NCBI GenBank assembly: GCA_963513935.1
Contig: OY740776.1
Location: forward strand, 7,470,724 to 7,534,723
DNA from: Aphrophora alni
Lineage: Eukaryota; Arthropoda; Insecta; Hemiptera; Aphrophoridae
Length of the DNA stretch: 64,000 nt
Direction: 5' to 3'
The notes under the pieces were generated by a model that made no database searches, was not told the DNA's origin, and worked only from the letters and a program-made list of their open reading frames with translations. Shown here in pieces: positions 36,018 to 47,293 of the stretch. Made by a program: the position numbers and the translations under genes. The number at the start of each line of letters is the position of its first letter. Within the stretch, counting starts at the first letter, position 1.

Positions 36018-38626
36018 AAATTAGTAGTAAAAACCAAAAGTTAATAACATTTTGTTAATAACTTTTGTTATCAACCTGTGTTTCCAACATTTAAGTTAAC
36101 AACATTTGTTACTAACTCCGATGTAAACGCTACTTTACACTATTATAGTAACTTACATAAATAAATATTAAAAGTAAAACACATACATTTTAAAAGTACA
36201 TAGATGAAACAAGCCGACACATACACATTGACATATGACTTTAAATTCCATTATTTTTTACACATGTTCATCCATTAACATTTTTTTAAAACTCTACTTT
36301 AAATTGCCTACAGTTATCTACCAATTGTCAATGTTTTGGCAAACTGTTGACTGTAGATATAAACACCTCTAAGGAGCTGTCAAATTTATTTTTAAATTTA
36401 ACCACAGTGTAAAAATTTTGCCTAACATCATATTGACATTTTATATTTTATAACTAGCATCAAAACGGTTGTAATTTATAATTAAGAATTTAAGTAATTT
36501 GTTTACAGGATACAGGTGGGCAAAAAATCTCAATGAAATGTTACCCCTTTTTGGTACTCCTTTACTTATTATAATACTCCTTATTATTTGGTTTTGAATG
36601 TGGTCAACATTATTTAGGTGACATTTGTACTTAGGCTCTAAGACAAATTATCACAGATTCACATAGTGCCTCATAGATTAAAAGTAATATTATATCATAA
36701 ATAATTTCTTAATTTGTGTATTTTATAGACATAAACTCCAATTTGTTTCCACACAAGGTTTATCCCATTTAAAATTGGGATCCACTTGAACATCCAAATA
36801 TTCTACCATTTTATACTAGCTTTTATTAAGTAAAGGTTTTGTTTATGCAAATAATTATTGCTATGATGCTTAGTGGCAATGTAATAATGTAACTACATTT
36901 AAATGCTGAATAAATACTTAATCATTAGAGTTAACAATTGTTAGTGAAATGTGGTTGCAAAAGCTATAATTATGGCAACCCCACTACCCATGTGGGAGTG
37001 TATTATTAAATGGTCTAGTGATTGCATGTTTAAAGCTCAGCTTTTTAAATCATTTTATTGTCGGTTAAAAAAAAATCAATAGATAAATTTTATAATGGTG
37101 CCCTTTTGAAACTTATAATTGTATGCAGTTTGTCATAACAAACTCTTTGAGTTAGATATGAGTTTGTTTTAATTTTGATAGACTCAGGAACTACACCACT
37201 TTGATTACAATGTAAAGTTAGTTGTCTATTTAATGTGTTTGGTATTTGAAGTAGGTTATATTGGATTTCACCTGCCTTAATAATCGTTGAGAAAGAAGAT
37301 TCTTCAGGCACTGTAGTTGATTTGCCAGTCTGGATTGTTGTATGTGGGACATACATCTCTCCCATATAAAATACATGTTTGAGAACATAAAAAGTGTATA
37401 TCAACATGTGAAGTAAGCCGTTCTAGGGTTGCTAAACTCGGGGTAACTAATAATCACACCATTCTTTGGGACAAGGGGTCCACTTTATTAAAAGAAACTA
37501 ATTGGAGAAATAGTCTTTAAAGAGATAGCAATTATGCCTGTACAGAAAAAAAAACTGTATCTCACAGCCTAGTTCTTCTATAAGTGTGATATATTTACCG
37601 TTGATTATGAAAGAAGTACAGAGATTTTTAGAACGGCCTACAGGAAATGATAGTGCGAATGTAGTGTGTGGGTGATTATGGGAATGACCTTCAACCAGAA
37701 TTTCAAATGACGAGTGTTAGGTACTCCAAGAGGTTAAAATGTCTAATGCCACCTAAGGAGAGTTGCACCTATAGACGTGAAGTGTTGTTTTTTCTTCACA
37801 AAACATTCTTGGTAATGGAAAATATTGTTTACCAGGATTCAGTTTTGTGTTTGTCTGTGTGTGTGTTGATGTTTATTTTTGATGTGAAAAGAAATATATT
37901 CTAATAAAACCAAAATTACCTGGGGGAACACTTATTTCTCGAGAATTTTAAGGTGGGTGAAGACCAATATTAAAATTCAATTTGTACAAAGACTCCACTT
38001 AATAATGCCTTTTAAGACAAAAATAAAAGTATGTTTTGGACATCTTGAAAATTTTTTTGGGGGATTTCTCATGTATCAGGATTAGTCTGTCATAATCATG
38101 ATGAACACTCATTAGAAAGGAAGAAAATCGTAAACCGTTGATCCTGTTGAATTTTTTCATCTACTTATCAAAACTTCATTGCTTACAGAAACCCACTCAT
38201 TCCTTGTCTCATCATACATATTCGTTTGTCTTTCATCGAACTCTCTCACCCACTCAATATATTTTCATCATGTTTCACAAATCTGCTGATAAATTTCCTC
38301 GGGTCTGAAGTTTCTTGCATTTAAATACTGGACTGTATTTCACATCTAAAACCACCTCTGGTCTGGCTAAAACGTCATCCGTCAAAACCCAATAAACCGG
38401 GGAGAATAACAAGCATACACAGAACAGTGATTACAGTACTGCAGCAGTCATACAGAGAAATAGTTCTTTCTTTCTGGACTTACCTCGTATTTTGTTGCAA
38501 ATGCTATTTAAAAATAAAATCACAAACATAAATTTTGGAATAAACCATTTAAGCAAACATTTTTATATATTTAAACTAGAAAACATAATATTTTTGACAA
38601 ATGTTTTTAAATTGTTGTTTTTACAG

Positions 38627-38709
38627 GAACCAAGATTAGAATATTCAAGTAAGAAGAAACATTCTCCATACTCAAGGCAGTTGGTTTCCTCGAATGATGA
38701 TAAATCCAG
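38627..38709 (+). CDS. Linker exon D1 after unit 3
   Basis: 83 nt, acceptor TTTTTACAG|G, donor CCAG|GTAAAA, phase 0 in, 2 out. Reads EPRLEYSSKKKHSPYSRQLV and then SSNDDKS. Same order and phases as 13102-13163 but seven codons longer and more basic. No domain recognised. Confidence 0.75.
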
Positions 38710-38801
38710 GTAAAATCCAGATAAATCATAACTTATATTTGCTGTAGTCCAATATTTATTTTGATAACACTTTACACTTTACACCAACTTGATAATTGAG
38801 T

Positions 38802-40813
38802 CACCCAACCAGGTCTGTAGCTAGGCTGGGGCATCAGGGGCACCGCCTCAGACCCCCATCCAAAGGGAGCCGCAAAGAGAAAATTTAAAATGAACTGACG
38901 TTTCTGTGACATATAACAAAAATTTGAAATTAAATTACTTAATTTTCTTTTCCACAAAAACATCTGTTAACAAAGTATTTATATCTTCTTGGTTCTTGAG
39001 TTAAATGGGTTAACCAGTGTGTGACTTAGACAAATTAATCTGCTCCTCAGTTGTGTAAAACATTAATACTGTTGTAACTCACAGTTCTCTCCCCCATCAC
39101 CGAAAATAATAGATTCGCCCACAACCTTCGCAAGGCCGTGTTGTAAACATTGCCGCTTAACAGCCTAAGTTGCAATTTGAGTGCAAATTATACTAAGCTA
39201 GATCTCTCATTTTTTTAGTTCATAGCTCCGCCGGTCACAAGATGTATCGCTACCTCCCCACACATGCGCATACAACAGTGTCAAGTGTCAAAGAAATGTC
39301 AGAACACTGATTTCGTGCTGTTACGGATTACAGGTAATAAAGTGCAGTTTGATAATTTGGTCTTCAACTTCAAAGTTAGTATGTAGAAATAGTTTTACGA
39401 AGCTATAGTAAGACAAAAGTTAAGTGGAAAATAAATAATAAACCATGTTAATAGTGTAAAAGTATAACTTAGGGGTTTCACAGTGACCAACTGGTAGTCC
39501 TAACCTAAATACAGTATTCTTACCGCTGTTCCCTCCATAACCAATCTTGTTATAATGCAAACAACCACAGAGAAGGAAGTTAAGGTAATTAATATATTTT
39601 GTAATAATTCCAGTATAACAATTTTTAGAGTCACTTTGATTAACTGTGCGAAGACCAAAGATTGACAAAGTTCAGAATGACAGTATTTTATCCAATGGTT
39701 GATACCATAGTGTCACATCTTGATAACCGTTTTAAAGGTATGAAACAAGTAATTAGCGTTTACAAAATTGTTCAGCCTTCATTACTGACTTCATGTTCAG
39801 ATGAAGAACTGCGTTGTGAAGCCGACAATTTTGCAACCTGATTTTCTGTTGACGTTACCCCATTGTTCAAAGCACAAATTTTGTCAGTCAGAAATTCTCT
39901 TAGATCAAAGTTACAACAGTTTTCAGATGTAAAAGAAGTTGCGAATCTCTTGCTGATAGAAAACAGTTCCTTAGCTTCAACCTACGCAGATGTACTGACC
40001 GCTTGCTTGATGTACCTCACAGTCCCTGTAACAGAAACAAAACCTGAAAGAGCATTCTCGAAATTGAAACTTATTAAAAACTATCTGAGAAGCTCCATGT
40101 CTCAACAGTATCTTAGCAATTTTTGCTCTTTTATTCATTGAGAATGATAGAGCACAGAGAATTGACTTCAACAGAGTTGATGATGTATAGTGGAACAGCC
40201 CTAAGAAGGCACGTGTGCCCGGTGCAGGGCGGTAGAGAAAGAGGTGGATTATGTCGGAAAATAACACCGTTCCACAAACATTGACTTTGCCTCCGAATCG
40301 CCAGCTACCTAAGACTTGCCCCCCTCGAGAGAACCTAACGTTTACTTCGAGAATAGTACAGCATTTTCACCCGATCTGCAAAGTGCTTTCTTAGGTCTGT
40401 TCCACTATATTTGCCAACGTCAAGTCCAGAAGAAAATTCTTGTAAGAAGTCTAGGTGCATCTAAACTATTACACCTGTTAGTCATATGAACTTAATTTGG
40501 TATTTTTTTATGTTCATAAACTAATATTGTTCACATAACTAAATATTGATATACCAAATATTGTAACCAAATATTGATATAAACCAAATATTTTTCAGAT
40601 TTGAAAATAAACTGAAAACAGTTTTCAGTTTGTATTTTTAATAAGGTGTTACTACCATATTATTAATTTTGTTGCTCTTTGAATAAACTAACATTATTGT
40701 GTTCCCTTCATCACTAATTGGTAACATTTAGAACATTATAAAATTTAGGGGCCCCGAATGTACATTCTGCACCGAGGTTCCCCTAAAGGCCTAGCTACAA
40801 GTCTGCACTCAAC
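38802..40813 (+). mobile_element. hAT transposon, about 2.0 kb, with decayed transposase
   Basis: Element 38810-40805 has inverted ends CAGGTCTGTAGCTAGGC and CAGACTTGTAGCTAGGCC (other strand). Flanks CACCCAAC (38802-38809) and CACTCAAC (40806-40813) match at 7 of 8 bases, an aged 8-bp duplication. A hAT C-terminal dimerisation domain is encoded inside (next entry). Confidence 0.85.
39680..40141 (+). pseudogene. hAT transposase C-terminal fragment with in-frame stop
   Basis: The frame reads through FYPMVDTIVSHLDNRF, is broken by TGA at 39839-39841, and continues to 40141. The second part has YADVLTACLMYLTVPVTETK then PERAFSKLKLIKNYLRSSMS, the conserved hAT dimerisation motif (usually A/S-ER-x-FSxLKxIKxxLRSxMxQxRL) of ZMYM1/TTF-type transposases. 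The upstream catalytic region was not recovered. Confidence 0.85.
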
Positions 40814-42397
40814 TATGTTTCAACATTCTGCCTTTATCTGTCTTCCATTAATTGAAAAAAGTGAACACACTAGCAATCCAACGCTGGCACTGTTGGTTAC
40901 TGGGAAAACTTTGGCAACTTTCTCACACTAAGCTAACATGCCTAATGGTTTAGAACCTAAATCCCAAACATACTAACTCCTAGACAGTTTTCTTTGGTCA
41001 ACTATCAATTCACCCACCAACTCATTGCTGATTGTCTTGGAATTAAGCTACACTCAACATTCATCACTTTCATTTTTCACTCATTTTTCTAGCTTGATAT
41101 AACTATTGACCAAATTGTATAAATGAACATACAACTCAGCATCCTCAGTGCACTTTCACCACAGCATAATGCGGGGAACGTCAGCCCTGGTTATTTGTTA
41201 GGACCGACGTTTGATCCGCTTAAGTTCCGGAATGGGAGTTTTGGAAAACGTGCTAACACCTACCCGTTAAATATATTCGGATGTTTAATTACGTTTAGTC
41301 TCATCCCAAGTAATCACTATGTTCACAGCCAGCTTATAATGAGTTATTATTACTTTACTAAACTAACTAATTATTTATTATAACTTACTTATCGCTTACA
41401 TCTTACGGTTAGGGACAGGCGTAATGAGAGAATTACGTTAACCCTTTAGGTCATAATAATTCCTTGTTAATTTACTCGGATGACCTAATAATGACTACAT
41501 AACACTCGAGGGTCGATCAGACCCCGCAATTAAGGGTTTAGGTAGCCATTTAGGTTTGTTACCAATAAGTTAAATTTATTAAGCGTAACTCACGTTCGCT
41601 GATCTCGGCACACTGAGAACGACTGTGTGGACTGGTTTCCGTCTCCTTCCGGTGCGCACGCATCAGATATCTTATGATGTGATCTTAATACGGCGGTGAT
41701 GCCTGAATACCTGTGGAATTACCACAATAAAAAGTCAACACTACCAGTTACAGTCTCCATGCACCTCTCTTCTTTTACACTCTTTTCATTCAGCTCAGAA
41801 GATACTCTACACTATTGTTATTTTGGAAGGGCAAAGGATCAAGTTCAAAGTGATCTCTTCATAACAGGCCGAAACCCAATGGCCTATAAGTATTGTCACC
41901 TGGTAGAGAAATTAAATCTGGATAGCAACGTACAATACTTGTCACCTCTCAGAACGGAACGTAAATTGGAACCAAATTTTACTAACACACCTGACAATCG
42001 ACAAACCTCAACCCCCACATGCCTAATTCTTTTTACCTGCACTATTAAAAAATGTATGCAAGTTTGAAGACCATATGAAAAACCAGGTGCTCCAGCCTCC
42101 TTTTTCTTCACCATAAAGCTGCTCATTCTCAAAACAACCAGCTAGCCATAGTACTTAGCTGGCCACACCCCCTAAAAACAATATCCCCGAGATGCAATAT
42201 ATATCTTCCCAAGTAGGTCAAACCACTCCCCACACCTATGTCAATTTTTATTTTCAAAATATAACATAAGAAAATCTCTAAAGTGAAACAGAATATTTTA
42301 GTTTTAAAGAGAAATTTTTATTTAATTTTAACATATTTTATTTTTTACTTATCCTATATGATGCAATGAAGATAATTAATTTCAAATTTTTTTCCAG

Positions 42398-42485
42398 TGA
42401 TAATTCTACAAAGGAGAATACCTCTGTATTGCAGAATCCACAAAACAAGGACACTGCAGATGACAGTTCTAAACAAGAACCTACG
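42398..42485 (+). CDS. Linker exon D2 after unit 3
   Basis: 88 nt, acceptor TTTTTTTCCAG|T, donor ACG|GTATTT, phase 2 in, 0 out. Reads (S)DNSTKENTSVLQNPQNKD and ends TADDSSKQEPT. Identical length and phases to 15739-15826. Polar, likely disordered. Confidence 0.77.
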
Positions 42486-42574
42486 GTATTTTGCTTTCAA
42501 TTACTCTTTACCTTATACAATAATTTATCTATTAAAATTTAGAATATTTATACGTTCAGAACATTTATTTAAGA

Positions 42575-42748
42575 TTAATAATAAACGGTGCAAAATTCTT
42601 GCATAAAATTTAACCTACCCCAAAACCAAATAAAACCGTTTTATTACCAAATAAAAAATAGGACGATTAGTTTCATTTTGTTTTATTTGATTATGGAGAT
42701 GATTGACAGAAAAAGTTTGTGCAATTTTTTGCACCGTTTATTTATAGT
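42575..42748. repeat. Small MITE-like inverted repeat
   Basis: AATAAACGGTGCAAAATTCTTGC near 42580 returns inverted as GTGCAATTTTTTGCACCGTTTATT near 42718-42743. About 170 bp overall; target duplication not resolved. Confidence 0.55.
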
Positions 42749-42755
42749 AAGGTTC

Positions 42756-42897
42756 TGAATAAATAAATTAAACAATTTGTACTCTACAATAAATTTTAAT
42801 CTTCAATACCGTGGCTGGCGAAACCTAGGTTGGCACGGCTCAATTGAAATTTATTGTAAAGTACAAATTGTTTAATTTATTTATTCATAAAATAGAA
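42756..42897. repeat. Inverted PLE-like terminal repeats (short arms)
   Basis: Arms 42756-42795 and 42847-42897 are complementary (TGAATAAATAAATTAAACAA ...). The loop contains CTGGCGAAACCTAGGTTGGC, which aligns with CTGGCGAAACCATGGTCGGC on the minus strand in the 47.2-kb palindrome: GAAAC followed by a short palindrome and GUU or GUC, as in the 3' half of a hammerhead. Confidence 0.6.
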
Positions 42898-42939
42898 TAA
42901 TTCTATTATTCCACCAAGTACCGACGGTCGGTAGTATAA

Positions 42940-43183
42940 GTTTTTTATAGTAAGTTTAGATTGGTTACATTTTGTATGGACAGGAGACAGGCTTACCTTG
43001 GAAAATGGTCCTTGGTATTACCTAACAGTACATAAGTAAGAAAACACACACAAAAAACACTAAAGTTCTGAAATAAATCGTAAACACTGGTCACTTTCTC
43101 AATCAGTAGAGTTAAGAAGAAGACTGAAGAAGTGTTGAACCACAGATGTGCCTGTTGGGAAAAGGAAAAGGATAAAGGATGAT
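42940..43183 (-). repeat. 3' region of the PLE-like family (best-preserved copy)
   Basis: On the minus strand it follows directly after the GIY-YIG C-terminal stop at 43184-43186, then runs through the CCAAGGACCATTTTCCAAGG block to CTGTCCATACAAAATG. This ties the many dispersed pieces of this repeat to one Penelope-like family. Confidence 0.6.
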
Positions 43184-43365
43184 TCATCTGAGGTTAAGAT
43201 TAGGGGGTTTTCTTGATTTTGTGACCCATTGATGAGACAGTTCCCATCTTCTTAGTTCTGAGGGGTTACATTGTGAAGGGAGTGATTTTATGATTTTTGT
43301 AGTGAAGCATTCATCAAAAGTGACAACGTTGTGGATTGCTGCATGTTGTGCAGTTGGTAAGTTTA
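43184..43365 (-). pseudogene. PLE GIY-YIG C-terminal fragment
   Basis: Minus frame reads QHAAIHNVVTFDECFTTKII, then KSLPSQCNPSELRRWELSHQ and ends PPNLNLR-stop. The same pattern (TFDYYFTTKIIKSL) follows the YIG motif in the 57.1-57.3 kb copy, identifying it as the region after the GIY-YIG core. N-terminally truncated. Confidence 0.62.
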
Positions 43366-44085
43366 TTTATACATCATAGTCTAAGGAACAGATTTGTCGA
43401 TTACTGGAGCACAGCTTCTCTACTTGCCTCTCAAATATTTTCTCATGATATTTAAATTATTGCTCAGAGTGTAACAGTAAGTGTAGTACTATATTCCTTA
43501 AAGAAAAAACATCCTGGATATATGATGACTGCAGCTACCTGATTTTTTCCCAGAGGTATCATATCAAGAAATATGATAAGATGAAATTAATTTACTTGTT
43601 ATATTTTGTAAACATTTTATTTTTGCAACAGTAGGATAAAAAATAAATTGTAAAAGATCTACAAAATTAATTTAATTAAAAATTTGTTTTGTTTTTTTTA
43701 CTTTATCTAGTATACAAAGTATAGAGTATGTTTGGTAATTACAAAAAAATTTTGATCTCACTTCTCTCACTGATATTCCCGCTTCATGAACTCAGGAAAC
43801 CGAGAAAGTAATTTTCTACTGCCGTCCATCCATTGCTGTTATCATCTGTATGTAATCACGATAGCGGCCACAGAAATTAAGTACTTGAAATTTGGTATAG
43901 GCGACTATAATATAGAACGCTATTGAAATTCAAAAAAATCTATTTCTTTCAGCCATTTTAAACTTTTTCTTTGTTCCTATGTCATGTGTTATTCATTTTA
44001 TAAAGTATAATGTGTTGCCTTGGACTGTTTAATATATAATATAGTTAATTACCTTAGAGGTTGTCCTCAGTCCGTATTATAGTTT

Positions 44086-44128
44086 GGCTACAGCGCTGTT
44101 TCGCCGAACACTGTCGGCACATCAGGCC
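44086..44128 (-). ncRNA. Hammerhead-ribozyme-like motif, single copy
   Basis: Minus strand: stem I GGC (44128-44126), box CUGAUGU, a perfect 5-bp hairpin GCCGA/UCGGC, GAAA (44102-44099), C, AGCGCU, GUA, then GCC, which pairs with the opening GGC. It deviates from the CUGANGA consensus only at the last base. No facing inverted copy was seen. Confidence 0.5.
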
Positions 44129-44439
44129 TGCACTAACACATAAACACGTAACACAATGTATAACACACTAAATTAGATATAATATTGCAGTATTAAATTC
44201 TGTATGTAATGGTACCAATCCTAGCCCTCTACAATGACAAATAGTGAAGTTATTGTCATAATTGTAATTTCAAACATTGATTTCCCAGAAAATGTGATAT
44301 TTGTTAAGATTAGTTAAGAGATACGGCAGAGCTGAGTCAATCACAAGGGTAGCAAGTGGAGCTTCCTTTAAGTATGTACTGCTTTGAGGCCTGCCAGGGC
44401 TGAGACCGGACATGAGAGAAGTGAATTGAGACTTTTTAA

Positions 44440-44640
44440 TATAAAGACTTCTACAGGACCCATTAGCGCCTAGCCGATTGTCAAGAAAGTAATAATATAC
44501 ACAATTACAAGGTTCAGAAAAACTGTGCAACAACTGTTTCACACAAAATTATCCTACTGGATAAGACCCCTTGATCTACCAATACAATTTAACATTTCCT
44601 GTGAGGGCCAAGAAACCCACTTTTAGACGTTACATTTAGA
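44440..44640. repeat. Interspersed repeat copy
   Basis: TGATCTACCAATACAATTTA and CAAGAAACCCACTTTTAG match 22920-22985 and 24800-24870, and inverted 28735-28850 and 32870-32990. Confidence 0.55.
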
Positions 44641-44928
44641 AAACTGTTTCTCTATTACATTGAATGATGGAGTGGGTAAGCATTTGTTTACCAAAGTTAC
44701 CTGTGAAAATAAAAAATTTAGATCAAAATTAATTATTTTCTTAAATATGCAAAAAAAAAAAATAATCAAATAAAGTACATCAAAAAATCACTTTTTGTAT
44801 CACCCTGTAAAGCACACTCATCAAAAGATTACAATAAAGCAGTTGATTTATTGTAAAATTTTTAATATTTTAAAATTAATGTTTAATTTTAAATTAACCA
44901 TATTATAAAAGTTCTTTGATGTTTGCAG

Positions 44929-45090
44929 ATTTTGGAAAATCAAAATGAAAATAATTTGCAAAAGGAAATAGATTCTAGTTTCATCGAGGAAAAGGTTTCT
45001 TACAACTCTTCAACAACCGACTGTGATAAACACCTTGATTCTGTACAAAAGTCAAAATGTCAACTTAGAAGAAAATCAAGCTTAGAAAGT
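44929..45090 (+). CDS. Linker exon D3 after unit 3
   Basis: 162 nt, acceptor GTTTGCAG|A, phase 0/0 if donor GTAGGT at 45091 is used. Reads ILENQNENNLQKEIDSSFIE, later CQLRRKSSLES. Acidic to polar. A competing donor G|GTAAAA four bases downstream has a better +3/+4 match but would end the exon in phase 1 and break the frame with the phase-0 exon at 48808. Unit 1 exon C has the same overlapping GT..GGT arrangement. Confidence 0.72.
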
Positions 45091-45600
45091 GTAGGTAAAA
45101 TCAAAATATTTATTATTAATATTAAGAAAACATCATAATTCAAAAATATTTTGGTTTTAGGGTAATTTTGGGTATTGTTGACAATTTTCAAAAAATTATG
45201 TTTTCAGTTTGTTGAGAATAACTCTGTTATCCTATGAGATACAGTAAAAATACAAAAAATCATTTTGTTTGTCATTCAAAAGGGAACCATTTTTGTCTTT
45301 TTTATATAGAATTATTGGTGTATGAGATATTCGACGTTAAAAATTTTAAAAGACTGGGATTTAAAATAAAAATACAAAACAAGGTCATGGTTTTTGTTAC
45401 ATTGACAAAGGTTGCCTACAAAATAAGTATACCAAATTTGGACGTGATATTTAATTTATTTTCAAAAATAATGTTTTTTGTACAAAACACAAAATTGTGG
45501 ACAGATAACTAATCTTGTTTTAAACAAATGAATGCTCGTTCTGTGTTGACTTCAACCCCAGGAATAATCCTCTAAAGTATCTGACAAGAGTTCTGAAACG

Positions 45601-45603
<3 letters not shown>

Positions 45604-45651
<48 letters not shown>
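45604..45651. repeat. (TA)n microsatellite
   Basis: About 24 TA units. Confidence 0.95.
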
Positions 45652-45653
<2 letters not shown>

Positions 45654-46041
45654 CGTGTTAACTCTATTGTTTACAATGTATTACATACAGTTTGCCTAGT
45701 AAAATACATATAGTAAACTGTTAGTAATAGTTTTAACAGTTTCGATTTTGTGTGAATATGAGACACAGGCTTATCTTGGAAAATGGTTTAATTAGTTTCG
45801 TACATGAGTAGGGGTTACCTCCCATTGACGGTCTCCATTATTCTATTGGTTGTTCTATAGCTACTGAAGGCAGAATGGAGTCGTCTGTGTTTTGAGTCGG
45901 GTGGTAGATTCTCTAAGATTTGGTGGAGTAGTGTACTGTGATGCTGAATATTAGATCAAAATAACTTAGAGTAACTGAAATGCTGAACTGATGTTATGTC
46001 GGGAAATCCAAGGTCAGGATGCAACATGGAGTTCGCACATA

Positions 46042-46936
46042 TCAAGGAGCATCTGTTATAATCATTAAGAAACGGTTTAAATGGTTTGAATTTTCCTTAC
46101 TTGAGAGGTAGAAGCAGATACCCAGATTGAACAGCCATATTGCCAGATTGGTTTGATCAGTGGTATATGTTTCAGGAGTTGGATCCTGGTTACATATGGT
46201 CTTAACCTGTTGGCGAGTAAGCATAATGATCTCAAAAGAGCACAGTAATTGCTGTAAGTTCCCAAAAGATTATACAAAGCATTTCCCGTTTTTGACATGA
46301 CTCTAAACCTATTTTGTTAATGCCCTGAGATCTAGCAGCAGTATCTTGAACTAAATAGACTTCCTAAATATTTATTTATCGCAACACGTTTGCTGGTAAT
46401 GGTATTAGTGCCATCTGGTATGTAAAACAATTACACATGTTTAGAATGTTTGGCACAGTTTATTAATAATTAGCTGTGAGTAGTTTACGTTGGTGCTTAT
46501 TTGTAGTTGTTTATGATCTGTTTATTGTAAATGTTTATAAAGATGAGTGACTATATAGATTTTTTACTTTGAAGTAGACTTTTTACTCCCAATGTATATA
46601 TCCTTGTTTCCAAGAATATCACATTTTAAAACAATTCTAAGAGTAAATAAACAAAACTTTTTTGTACTTAAAATACATTTTAATGTTATTTTGAGTTAAA
46701 ATAAATAAGTTTTCACGTTAAAAAAAGAAAAAATTCTTACTATTTTGTGGTTTATTTTTGGTTAAATGTCTACTCTCTTGTGGCATACTCGCCAACATTT
46801 TAATATTGCTGATAACATGAAGATTCCGTGTTAGTTTGCTATCAAGTATTAGTCTGAGGTACCTTACTGAAATTCTAGTCCTTCCTAATGTTATTGGATG
46901 GTGAAAAGTGTTCCATTTGTATGTAAATTTAACCAA
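46042..46936 (-). pseudogene. Decayed Jockey-type non-LTR RT C-terminal region
   Basis: Minus frame near 46936-46718 has VRYLRLILDSKLTRNLHV, matching the VKYLGxxLDxKLTWxxH motif. Frame 46298-46077 has LIKPIWQYGCSIW, matching the RPIWTYGxxLWG motif, also seen in the better copy at 60.2-60.8 kb. Frames are broken and the catalytic region is missing. Confidence 0.65.
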
Positions 46937-47128
46937 TTTGATTTATGTGGGTTTTTTTGAACTCTCCGTATTAAAATACTTACCTTTATATGTTTATATA
47001 ATTTGAAAGTTGTGTGACCTAAATGTAGTTTGAGACAAATATATTTTCTTTCATTCATTTAAATATTGATTATGGCATTTCATGCTGGGGACGTATTTAA
47101 AATTCAGAAAAGATATATTAGGATTATA

Positions 47129-47293
47129 ACAAATAAAACACAATTTTTCTTTTGTAAATTCTATATTTTATTTGGTCTAGCCGACCATGGTTTCGCCAGT
47201 TACAGCATTGACGAGGCTCTTACAGTCTTACCATGGTTGGCTAGACCAAATAAAATATAGAATTTACAAAAGAAAAATTGTGTTTTATTTGTT
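47129..47293. repeat. Inverted PLE-like terminal repeats, 61-bp arms
   Basis: Left arm from 47129 and right arm to 47293 are near-perfect complements (AACAAATAAAACACAATTTT ...). Minus-strand centre reads AGCC, a degenerate box, a hairpin region, CTGGCGAAACCATGGTCGGCT: GAAAC, CAUG, GUC and a 3' GGCU that pairs with the 5' AGCC. This is the stem-I closure of a hammerhead with a decayed CUGANGA box. Confidence 0.65.

Larger units (their letters stand above)
34341..36137. mobile_element. PIF/Harbinger-type DNA transposon with TTA duplication
   Basis: TTA at 34341-34343 and 36135-36137 flanks 34344-36134. Terminal inverted repeats read AGCCGCCTTTACACCGGA and AGTAGCGTTTACATCGGA from the two ends. 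TTA-type 3-bp duplications and the pair of genes inside (MADF/Myb-like protein and Harbinger transposase) are diagnostic of this superfamily. About 1.8 kb, shorter than autonomous members, with a truncated and frameshifted transposase. Both ends also repeat TAACATTTGTTGATAACA-type words. Confidence 0.88.
33367..38626. other. Intron between exon C of unit 3 and linker D1 (second cassette)
   Basis: Contains a PIF/Harbinger-like transposon at 34344-36134. The remaining sequence (33400-34320, 36140-38600) is AT-rich; I recognise no gene in it. Confidence 0.6.
38710..42397. other. Intron between linker D1 and D2 (second cassette)
   Basis: Mostly a hAT transposon (38810-40805). From 40806 to 42397 I see no gene; short frames at 41123-41383 and 41696-42067 lack recognisable motifs. 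Confidence 0.6.
42486..44928. other. Intron between linker D2 and D3 (second cassette)
   Basis: Holds small inverted repeats (42575-42760, 42756-42897), PLE 3' repeat plus GIY-YIG C-terminal frame (42940-43365) and a hammerhead-like motif near 44.1 kb. Confidence 0.65.

Noticed and set aside
41438..41540. TTAACCCTTTAGG followed by AATTAAGGGTTTAGG as another piggyBac-type element
   Set aside because: The second end is not a proper inverted TTAA terminus (reads GGGTTTAGG, not GGGTTAA), so no element could be bounded.
41123..42067. Frames of 86 and 123 codons in the intron after the hAT element
   Set aside because: No recognisable motif, no splice compatibility with the finger gene, and pyrimidine-rich composition like other non-coding patches.
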